Made by a program: the position numbers and the translations under genes. From Kocuria rosea (GTDB taxonomy: Bacteria; Actinomycetota; Actinomycetes; Actinomycetales; Micrococcaceae): a stretch of DNA of 64,000 nt. The notes below the pieces were generated by a model, which worked only from the letters and a program-made list of their open reading frames with translations, had not been told where the DNA came from and did not search any database. The stretch lies in contig NZ_CP035103.1 of assembly GCF_006094695.1 (NCBI RefSeq), positions 62,001-126,000 on the forward strand, in the 5' to 3' direction. Shown piece after piece: positions 57,802-64,000 of the stretch (within the stretch, counting starts at the first letter, position 1; each line of letters opens with the position of its first letter).

Positions 57802-59253
57802 ATGACCACCGACCCCACCGACCCCTGCCGGCTCTCCGCGCGGGAGCTCGCCGCGGCCGTCCGGGCCCGCACGGTCTCCGCGCGGGAGGTGCTCGACGCC
57901 CACTTCGCCCGGATCGACGCCGTGAACCCCGCCGTGAACGCCGTGGTCACGCAGGTCCGCGAGCAGGCGTACGCGGCCGCCGCCCGCGCCGACGAGCTCA
58001 CCGCCGCCACACCCGCCGCCGAGCTGCCGCCCCTGCACGGGGTGCCGATGACGCACAAGGACACCCACGCCACCGCCGGGATCCGCACCACGTCCGGCTC
58101 CCCGGTGTTCGCCGAGCACGTCCCGGAGCACGACGACCTGATCGTCGCCCGGTTCACGGCGGCCGGGGTGATCAGCACCGGGAAGAACAACGTGCCCGAG
58201 TTCGCCGCGGGCTCCCACAGCTTCAACGAGGTCTTCGGGACCACGCACAACCCCTGGGCGCTCGACCGCAGCGCGGGCGGGTCCAGCGGCGGGGCGGCCG
58301 CGGCGATCGCGTCCCGGATCCAGCCCCTGGGCGACGGCTCCGACATGGGCGGGTCCCTGCGCAACCCGGCCGCGTTCTGCGGCATCGCCGGCTTCCGGCC
58401 CTCCGCCGGGGTCGTGCCCTCGGCCCCGGCCGGCAACGCCTGGGCGTGGCTGGGCCGCTCCGGTCCGCTGGCCCGCAGCGTGGACGACCTCGCCCTGGCC
58501 ATGTCCGTGCTGGCCGGCCCCGACCCGCGGATCCCCCTGGACTGCCCGGCACCGCGGACCGGGTTCCGGGCGCTCGCGGCGGAGGACCCGCCCGACCCGG
58601 GGGCCCGCCCCCTGGCCGGCGTGCGGATCGGGCTGAGCGCGGACTTCGGCCTCGGCGTCCCGGTGGAGCCGGAGATCGTCGAGGTGCTGGTCGCCCAGGC
58701 GCGGGTGTTCGAGGAGCTCGGTGCCGTGGTCGAGGAGGCCGTCCCGGACCTGCGCGACGCCGACGAGGTGTTCGACGTGACCCGGGCCTTCGACATGGCC
58801 GTGAATCTGCGCGAGGTGGTCGCGGAGCACCGGGAGCTCGTGAAGCCGGAGATCGTGTGGAACGTGGAGAAGGGCCTGGCGCTGACCGCCGAGCAGCTCA
58901 TGGACGCGGCCCTGGCGCGCACGCGCCTGCACGAGGCGGTGCGCGCGTTCTTCGGCCGCTGGGACGTGCTGCTGACCCCCACCTCCCAGGTGCTGCCGTT
59001 CCCGTCGGCGGAGCGCTGGCCCCGCACGGTCGCGGGTATGCCGATGCAGACATATGTCGAGTGGATGCGCTCGGCGAGCCTGATCTCGGCCACCGGGTGC
59101 CCGGCCGTCTCGGTGCCGGGCGGCTTCAGCCCCGGCGGGCTGCCCGTGGGGCTGCAGCTCGTCGCCGCGCACGGGCGCGACGTCGAGCTGCTCCGGACCG
59201 CCCGCGCCTACGACCACGCCACCCGGCACGCGGACGCCGCGCCGCGCCTCTGA
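57802..59253 (+). CDS. Amidase signature family amidase
   Basis: 483 residues from ATG 57802. Ser-cisSer-Lys triad: lysine in PMTHKDTHATAGIRT, the glycine-serine loop DRSAGGSSGGAAAAIASRI, and SDMGGSLRNPAAFCGIAGF. C-terminal SATGCPAVSVPGGF and GLPVGLQLVAAHGRD are family-typical. It hydrolyses an amide; length and lack of GatA context argue for a catabolic amidase (acetamidase or indole-acetamide type) rather than the tRNA amidotransferase. Possibly leaderless. Substrate unknown. Confidence 0.92.
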   Translation: MTTDPTDPCRLSARELAAAVRARTVSAREVLDAHFARIDAVNPAVNAVVTQVREQAYAAAARADELTAATPAAELPPLHGVPMTHKDTHATAGIRTTSGSPVFAEHVPEHDDLIVARFTAAGVISTGKNNVPEFAAGSHSFNEVFGTTHNPWALDRSAGGSSGGAAAAIASRIQPLGDGSDMGGSLRNPAAFCGIAGFRPSAGVVPSAPAGNAWAWLGRSGPLARSVDDLALAMSVLAGPDPRIPLDCPAPRTGFRALAAEDPPDPGARPLAGVRIGLSADFGLGVPVEPEIVEVLVAQARVFEELGAVVEEAVPDLRDADEVFDVTRAFDMAVNLREVVAEHRELVKPEIVWNVEKGLALTAEQLMDAALARTRLHEAVRAFFGRWDVLLTPTSQVLPFPSAERWPRTVAGMPMQTYVEWMRSASLISATGCPAVSVPGGFSPGGLPVGLQLVAAHGRDVELLRTARAYDHATRHADAAPRL

Positions 59254-59299
59254 GGTGCGGCGCGGAGCCGGCACGTCGTACCGGGGCGGCCGATCCTGC

Positions 59300-59929
59300 T
59301 CAGGCCGCCGCCTCCAGCTCGAGCAGCGCCGCCTTGGCCTCCAGGCCGCCGACATACCCGCCCAGGCCGCCGTCGCCGCGCAGCACGCGGTGGCACGGGA
59401 CGACCACCGGCAGGGGGTTCGTGGCGCAGGCCGTGCCCACCGCCCGCACGGCCTGCGGGCGCCCGACCGACCGGGCGACCGCGCCGTAGCTCTCCGTGCG
59501 GCCGTAGCCGATCTCGGGCAGGTGCTCCTGGACGAGGCGCCGGAACCCGTGCGAGAGCGACCGGTCCAGCGGGAGGTCGAAGCCGGTGCGCGTCCCGGCG
59601 AAGTACTCCTCGAGCTGCCGGACGGCCGGTGCCAGGCGGACCGGGGCGTGCAGCACCCGGGGGCTGATCCGGCGGGCCAGGTCCTGCAGGACCGCCTCGT
59701 GGTCCTCCCGCGCGTAGGCCACCCGCACCAGCCCTTCCTCCGTGGCGGCCAGCAGCAGCACGCCCACCGGGGTGCTGACGGTCGTGAACGCGACGTCGAG
59801 CAACCCCGCCCGGGCGGCCCCCTCCTCCAGGCGCCGGTGCAGACCGCGCAGCACGGTCTCCGGCACGGGGTCGGCGCGGAGGCTCCGCAGGGGGGAGCGC
59901 GGGGTCGAGCCGAGGGTGTTCGTGGTCAT
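59300..59929 (-). CDS. ogt: Methylated-DNA--protein-cysteine methyltransferase (second copy)
   Basis: 209 residues from ATG 59929, overlapping the sigma factor stop by four bases. The active-site motif is VVVPCHRVLRGDGGLGGYVG; GFRRLVQEHLPEIGYGRTES is the DNA-binding helix region. The N-terminal 75 residues are longer than in the first Ogt. In this gene pair the upstream sigma-factor-like gene is translated first and coupled to it, a pattern known in actinobacteria, suggesting an alkylation-response unit that regulates its own repair enzyme. Confidence 0.92.
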   Translation of the reverse strand: MTTNTLGSTPRSPLRSLRADPVPETVLRGLHRRLEEGAARAGLLDVAFTTVSTPVGVLLLAATEEGLVRVAYAREDHEAVLQDLARRISPRVLHAPVRLAPAVRQLEEYFAGTRTGFDLPLDRSLSHGFRRLVQEHLPEIGYGRTESYGAVARSVGRPQAVRAVGTACATNPLPVVVPCHRVLRGDGGLGGYVGGLEAKAALLELEAAA

Positions 59930-60522
59930 CGGTCCTCTCCTGTCCGGTCGAGCTGGGTGTGGTGCCCCGTGCGGTTCCCGGCGCGGTTCCCCGGGAGAGC
60001 CTTGGCGTGGTTCCCGGCGCGGGTTCCCGTGCCGTTCGCGGGGGCGGTCGTGATGAGGGCCTTGCGGAGGGCGGCCACGCCGTCCGAGGCGGCCCGGCGG
60101 GCGGCCTCCGGGGTGCCGCCGAGCAGCTCGGCGATCTGCCGGTAGGGCAGTCCGCCCAGATAGCGGTAGGCCACGGCGTGCCGCTGCTTGGGCGGCAGGG
60201 CGGCCACCGCCGCCCACAGCGGGGAGTCGTGCTCGTGCGGGGCGTCCCGGTGGGCCGGTGGCTCCGGGAGCGAGGCCACGGGCACCGCCGCCCGGGACCG
60301 GGCCCGGACGACGTCGACCGCCTTGCGGTGGGCGATCGTCACCAGCCACGCCTGCACGTTCGCCGTGGCCGGCAGGTCCGGGTACGCCCGCAGCGCGGCC
60401 AGGAACGTCTCCGACCACGCGTCCTCGGCGTCCGCGGACGTGCTCAGCACTGCCCGGCAGACCCGCCACACCACGGGGCCGTGCCGGGTCACCTGCGTCT
60501 CGAAAGGCTCTTTCGTGTCCAT
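59926..60522 (-). CDS. ECF-like RNA polymerase sigma-70 factor coupled to ogt
   Basis: 198 residues from ATG 60522 (an in-frame ATG at 60576 would add 18 residues and lacks the conserved start). Region 2: VWRVCRAVLSTSADAEDAWSETF and VQAWLVTIAHRKAVDVVRA. Region 4: LPPKQRHAVAYRYLGGLPYR, QIAELLGGTPEAARRAASDG. The C-terminal tail after residue 165 is low complexity with repeated GNHAK, GNRAGNR and GHH. No anti-sigma gene is adjacent; the following gene is ogt, so the sigma factor probably drives its own operon in response to DNA alkylation or another stress. Confidence 0.88.
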   Translation of the reverse strand: MDTKEPFETQVTRHGPVVWRVCRAVLSTSADAEDAWSETFLAALRAYPDLPATANVQAWLVTIAHRKAVDVVRARSRAAVPVASLPEPPAHRDAPHEHDSPLWAAVAALPPKQRHAVAYRYLGGLPYRQIAELLGGTPEAARRAASDGVAALRKALITTAPANGTGTRAGNHAKALPGNRAGNRTGHHTQLDRTGEDR

Positions 60523-60610
60523 CACCTCGTAGACGTCCGCACCGGACGGAACGTGAGATCGGCGCCGGACGGCCACTCCGCTGCGGGGACCGGCACCGTC
60601 CGGCGGCCGA

Positions 60611-61636
60611 TCACAGGCCCGCGGGCACGTTGTACGGCGTGATGACGTCGATCATCGAGTGGTGGCGGCGTTCCTCCGGAGGGATCGCGCCGTGGGCCTC
60701 CATGACGATCCTGCAGCACCGCTGCAGGTCCTGCTCGAGGTCGTGGTGCAGCACGGCGTGGATCCGCCCGGCCCGCAGCAGCTCCACGTTCTCCGGAGCC
60801 AGGTCGTGGCCGACGACGACCCGCGGGGCGCGCCCGGCGTCGTCGAAGGCGGCCATGATCCCGCGGTTGCCGCCGCCCACGGAGTAGACGGCGTCGAGCT
60901 CCGGGTGCTCGGTCAGGGCCCTGCGGAACAAGTCCCGGGTGGTGCGGTCGAGGCCGTCGCCGCCGGGCAGGTCCAGCACCGCCCGCTCCGGGTCCAGCGC
61001 GCGCAGGGTGCTCCGGAAGCCGTTGCCCCGCTGCTCCTCGCCGTGGAACCAGTCGTTGCTCACGACCACGGCCACGGAACCGGGGCGGTCGCGCATCCAC
61101 TGCTCCACCAGGTAGGCCGCGGTCGCCCCGGCCGCTCGGTTGTCGAAGCCCACGTAGGCCCGGCGGGGGCTGTCCGGCAGATCGGTCACCAGCGTGACCA
61201 CCAGGATGCCGGCCGCCTCGAGCTCGGCCACCGCGGTGCTGACCACGGGTACGTCCGGGGCCTTGAGGATCACGCCATGGGTGCCTCGGTCGGCGATGCG
61301 CCGCAGCACTTCCGCGCAGCCGTCGGGGTCCCACCGCTCCTGGAAGGAGAACCGTGCCCGGAAGACGGCCGGGCGCAGACCGGGCAGGGCTGCTTCGAGT
61401 CCCTGCCGGACGGCTGCGGTGAACCGCGTGGGGGCGTCGACGACGACGTCGACCATGAACCGCCGCCCTGTCAGCTCCAGCTGCGTGCGCTGGGCGTCCA
61501 GGTCCCGGATCGCCTGGTGCACGAGCCCGGCGGTTCCTGCCCGCACACCGGCTCGGCCGTGCAGCACGCGGTCGACCGTGGCGTCGCTGACCCCCGCCTG
61601 GCGGGCGATCTCCCGGATCGGGTAGCGGTGGGGCAC
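60611..61636 (-). CDS. LacI family transcriptional regulator
   Basis: 341 residues from GTG 61636 with AGGAG seven bases upstream; ATG 61666 would add 10 residues without a better site. The N-terminal HTH with hinge is PIREIARQAGVSDATVDRVL, HGRAGVRAGT. The periplasmic-binding-protein-like sensor domain follows (MVDVVVDAPTRFTAAVRQGL, GVILKAPDVPVV, GGGNRGIMAAFDDAG). It is divergent from the PhyH and Gfo/Idh genes and is their likely repressor; ligands of such domains are usually sugars or polyols such as inositol. Confidence 0.9.
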   Translation of the reverse strand: MPHRYPIREIARQAGVSDATVDRVLHGRAGVRAGTAGLVHQAIRDLDAQRTQLELTGRRFMVDVVVDAPTRFTAAVRQGLEAALPGLRPAVFRARFSFQERWDPDGCAEVLRRIADRGTHGVILKAPDVPVVSTAVAELEAAGILVVTLVTDLPDSPRRAYVGFDNRAAGATAAYLVEQWMRDRPGSVAVVVSNDWFHGEEQRGNGFRSTLRALDPERAVLDLPGGDGLDRTTRDLFRRALTEHPELDAVYSVGGGNRGIMAAFDDAGRAPRVVVGHDLAPENVELLRAGRIHAVLHHDLEQDLQRCCRIVMEAHGAIPPEERRHHSMIDVITPYNVPAGL

Positions 61637-61802
61637 TTCGGGTCTCCTGATCTCGTGCGGGAGCATTCGGGAACCGACCGGCCCGGAGCAGTCCCGAGCC
61701 GGGCCGTTCCGGAGCCTATCCCTGCCGGGCTCGCGGAGTACAGGACTGAGGGATTCCTGAGGGAAATGGGCATTGCCCGGCACCGCGGCAAGCGGAAGGC
61801 TG

Positions 61803-61839
61803 GCCCTGCACGAGGCCCTGCACGAGGCCCTGCACCGAG
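61803..61839 (+). repeat. 12-bp tandem repeat (3 copies) upstream of the PhyH gene
   Basis: GCCCTGCACGAG occurs at 61803 and 61815 and, with one extra base, at 61827-61839. It lies in the 226-base divergent gap with an inverted repeat CGGCCCGG (61679-61686)/CCGGGCCG (61699-61706) that may be a LacI-type operator. Confidence 0.7.
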
Positions 61840-61862
61840 GGCTGCCGGAGAGAGGAACTGCC

Positions 61863-63056
61863 ATGACCCTGGACCCCGCCACCGCCCGCCGCGCGGCCCG
61901 CTGGTTCACCCCCGCCGACTGCCGGCTCGAGGACTTCCGCGAGGACGTGGAGGTCGTCACCGATCCCGCCGAGTATCCCCACGCCACCGCCGTCGAGCAG
62001 AACGTGCTGCTGTACGGGCCCGGGCTGCAGGCTGTGGTCCAGGACCCCGCGCGGCGGCGGGAGGTCCAGGCCGAGCTTGCGCACGCCCTGGAGCGCGGGC
62101 CCGGCGTGGTGGTGCTGCAGGGCGCCTTCCCGGACGGTGCCGTCGTGGACCGGGCGACCGCCGCGTTCGAGGGGCTGATCCGGGCCCAGAAGGAGGCCGG
62201 GACCGCCGCCGGGGACCACTTCGCCGCTCCCGGCGCCAACGACCGGGTGTGGGGCGCGGCCGACAAGTTCGCGCTGGCCGACCCAGAGGCCTTCGCCGAC
62301 TACTACGCGAACGATCTCATCGCCCTGGTCTCCGAGGCGTGGCTGGGCGCCGGCTACCAGGTGACCTCCCAGATCAACGTGGTCAATCCGGGCGGGGCCG
62401 CCCAGACGGCGCACCGGGACTACCACCTGGGCTTCATGTCCGCAGAGCAGGCCGCCCGGTACCCCGCGCACGTGCACCTGCTCTCCCCGGCGCTGACCCT
62501 GCAGGGCGCGGTCGCCCACGGGGACATGCCGGTGGAGTCCGGACCGACCATGTTCCTCCCGCACTCGCAGAAGTACGCTCCCGGCTACCTCGCCGTCCAC
62601 CAGGAGGAGTTCGTCGAGTACTTCGACCGGCACCACGTGCAGCTGCCGCTGTCCACCGGCGACGCCGTGTTCTTCAATCCCGCGCTCTTCCACGGTGCCG
62701 GGCACAACCGGTCCCGCAACATCCGCCGGATGGCCAACCTGCTCCAGATCTCCTCCGGCTTCGGGCGCGCCATGGAGACCGTGGACCGCACGGCGATGTC
62801 CACGGCCCTGTACCCCGTGCTGCTCCGGCGGCGTGCCGAGGGCGCGCCGGAGCGCTGGCTGCGCAACGTCGTCGCCGCCTCGGCCGAGGGTTACGCGTTC
62901 CCCGCGGACCTCGACCTCGACCAGCCGGTCGGCGGGCTCGCCCCTCGGACCCAGGCCGAGTTCGTGCTGCACCACCTCGAGGCCGGCACGGAGCCGGCCG
63001 AGGTCGGGGACGGCCTGCGCGCCATGGCGCGACGGCGCTCCGGCGTGCGGCAATGA
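61863..63056 (+). CDS. Phytanoyl-CoA dioxygenase (PhyH) family protein
   Basis: 397 residues from ATG 61863 with GAGAGGAA upstream. Fe(II)/2-oxoglutarate oxygenase: the iron ligands are His and Asp in QTAHRDYHLGF and the distal His in ALFHGAGHNRSRN, where the Arg probably holds 2-oxoglutarate. Members of this family hydroxylate many small molecules. The gene overlaps the Gfo/Idh gene by four bases and faces a LacI regulator, so it may start catabolism of a sugar or polyol derivative. An in-frame alternative start upstream would include the repeated ALHE units and is less likely. Confidence 0.88.
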   Translation: MTLDPATARRAARWFTPADCRLEDFREDVEVVTDPAEYPHATAVEQNVLLYGPGLQAVVQDPARRREVQAELAHALERGPGVVVLQGAFPDGAVVDRATAAFEGLIRAQKEAGTAAGDHFAAPGANDRVWGAADKFALADPEAFADYYANDLIALVSEAWLGAGYQVTSQINVVNPGGAAQTAHRDYHLGFMSAEQAARYPAHVHLLSPALTLQGAVAHGDMPVESGPTMFLPHSQKYAPGYLAVHQEEFVEYFDRHHVQLPLSTGDAVFFNPALFHGAGHNRSRNIRRMANLLQISSGFGRAMETVDRTAMSTALYPVLLRRRAEGAPERWLRNVVAASAEGYAFPADLDLDQPVGGLAPRTQAEFVLHHLEAGTEPAEVGDGLRAMARRRSGVRQ

Positions 63057-64000
63057 GCACGGCCGGCACCCGGCCCCTGGCCGTGCTCCTCGTCGGCGCC
63101 GGACGCATCGGCCAGGTCCACGCCGCCGCTCTCGCCGTCCATCCGGACACGGTCCTCACGCGGGTCGTCGACGTCGTGGAGGCCGCAGCCGCCGCGGTGG
63201 CCGGCCGGTACGGCGCCGCGCACGGCACGGATGCGCTCGAGGCACTGGCATCCGGGGAGATCGACGCGTGCGTGGTCTGCTCCCCGACCCCCACCCACAC
63301 CGAACTCGTCGACGCGGCCCTGCGCCTGGGAATCCCGGTGCTGTGCGAGAAGCCCCTCGACCTGGACGTGCGCCGCGCGGCGGACCTTCTGCGGGAGCAC
63401 CCGCCGGCCGACAGGCCTCCGGCGATGATCGGGTTCAACCGACGCTTCGACCCCCACTTCGCGGCCTGCTGGACCCGCGTGCGGGCCGGGGAGATCGGCC
63501 CGGTGGAGCAGCTGGGGATCACCAGCAGGGACCCGGCCCCGCCTCCGGCGGGCTACCTCGCCGGGTCCGGCGGGATCTTCCGCGACATGATGATCCACGA
63601 CCTCGACATGGCGCGGTTCTTCGTGCCCGATATCGTGCGCGTGACGGCCTCCGGCTCCACGGTGTTCAGCCGGGAGATCGCCGAGCTGGGCGACGCCGAT
63701 ACCGCCGTGGCCGTCCTCGAGGGCGCCCGCGGGGAGCAGGTGGTCATCACGAACTCGCGGCACTGCTCCTACGGCTACGACCAGCGGCTGGAGGTCTCCG
63801 GGCCGCTCGGGACGCTCACCGTGGGCAATCCGCTGCCGACGACGGTGCAAGCGTCAGGGCCGGCGGGCTGCGGCCGGGCGGACCCCTGCGAGCCGTTCTT
63901 CCTGGAGCGCTACCGGGACGCCTATGCCGCGGAGCTGCACCGGTTCGTCCGGGCCGTCCGGGGGAGAGACCGGCTCCCCGGGCCTGGAGGACGGGCTGGC
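63053..64000 (+). CDS. Gfo/Idh/MocA family oxidoreductase (3' partial)
   Basis: At least 316 residues, cut by the right edge. ATG 63053 overlaps the PhyH stop. NAD-binding LLVGAGRIGQVHAAALAV; VVCSPTPTHTELV; the catalytic lysine in VLCEKPLDLD; and GGIFRDMMIHDLDMARFFVP with the conserved Asp/His. The last part (EPFFLERYRDAYAAELHRFV) is that of inositol-2-dehydrogenase-like enzymes. In the final 25 bases the frame gives PGPGGRAG, whereas the next frame gives GLEDGLA, the usual family ending, so one extra C near 63976-63979 may shift the frame. With PhyH and LacI it suggests polyol or sugar catabolism. Confidence 0.88.
   Translation, partial: MSTAGTRPLAVLLVGAGRIGQVHAAALAVHPDTVLTRVVDVVEAAAAAVAGRYGAAHGTDALEALASGEIDACVVCSPTPTHTELVDAALRLGIPVLCEKPLDLDVRRAADLLREHPPADRPPAMIGFNRRFDPHFAACWTRVRAGEIGPVEQLGITSRDPAPPPAGYLAGSGGIFRDMMIHDLDMARFFVPDIVRVTASGSTVFSREIAELGDADTAVAVLEGARGEQVVITNSRHCSYGYDQRLEVSGPLGTLTVGNPLPTTVQASGPAGCGRADPCEPFFLERYRDAYAAELHRFVRAVRGRDRLPGPGGRAG

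Noticed and set aside
1..64000. tRNA, rRNA, phage or plasmid genes
   Set aside because: No cloverleaf with conserved T-loop, no rRNA sequence, and no integrase, capsid or replication gene was recognised.

Overview
The window is very GC-rich (about 72-75% by eye), has GTG and TTG starts, 4-base ATGA/GTGA gene overlaps, and promoters whose -10 hexamer ends 6-8 bases before the start codon (leaderless mRNAs). Gene content (DUF222-HNH protein, NrtR-controlled NAD operon, OpuC-type osmoprotectant uptake, Fe/Mn SOD, GH15 enzyme) fits an actinobacterium of the Micrococcaceae, and Kocuria is my best guess; that is inference from style and content, not a database result. No rRNA, tRNA, CRISPR array, insertion sequence or phage gene was seen.

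Layout. 0-2.7 kb: end of a glycine-betaine/choline-type ABC importer operon. 3.1-7.0 kb: amylosucrase, a pair of small multidrug resistance proteins and an MFS transporter, with clusters of DnaA-box-like 9-mers in the gaps on both sides. 7.4-10.1 kb: SRPBCC protein, superoxide dismutase, malic enzyme. 10.2-17.7 kb: a catabolic acyl-CoA cluster (MaoC hydratase, glutaryl-CoA-dehydrogenase-like ACAD, amidohydrolase, MFE-2-type dehydrogenase, MarR regulator, MHS transporter, acyl-CoA ligase) whose three promoters share an AT-rich operator-like word. 17.8-19.1 kb: two tandem paralogous small proteins, one with a decayed export signal. 19.1-25.1 kb: NAD operon nrtR-nadA-nadB-nadC-cysteine desulfurase with a 23-bp palindrome over the promoter. 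25.2-29.4 kb: surface/secreted block (lipoprotein, PKD-like protein, then a small protein, an M4 protease of the protealysin type and an emfourin-like inhibitor), with a low-GC patch across the first two genes. 29.5-31.3 kb: exported arylsulfotransferase-like protein.

31.5-41.5 kb: mainly single genes (VOC, AraC, rhodanese behind a perfect CsoR/CstR-type palindrome, old yellow enzyme, DUF222-HNH, Ogt, cupin, spore-photoproduct-lyase-like radical SAM, FAD-Rieske oxidoreductase). 41.5-48.2 kb: PIG-L deacetylase, a G6PDH-like protein with an altered substrate motif, GH15 glucoamylase/trehalase, fructosamine kinase, TspO-like protein. 48.3-55.8 kb: saccharopine-dehydrogenase-like reductase, Zn alcohol dehydrogenase, a voltage-sensor channel-like protein without a K+ filter, a lipoprotein, and a TetR-MMPL exporter pair with three phased operators. 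55.9-64 kb: asparagine-synthase-like amidotransferase (possibly NAGGN osmolyte synthesis), amidase, sigma factor-Ogt pair, and a LacI / PhyH dioxygenase / Gfo-Idh oxidoreductase group cut by the right edge.

Recurring functions are osmoadaptation (OpuC, possible NAGGN amidotransferase), alpha-glucan and trehalose-type carbohydrate handling, alkylation and UV repair (two Ogt proteins, radical SAM lyase), and drug or lipid export. The most unusual loci are the protease-inhibitor operon with a domain shared between the protease and a separate small protein, the two DnaA-box clusters, the non-canonical G6PDH and the filterless channel.
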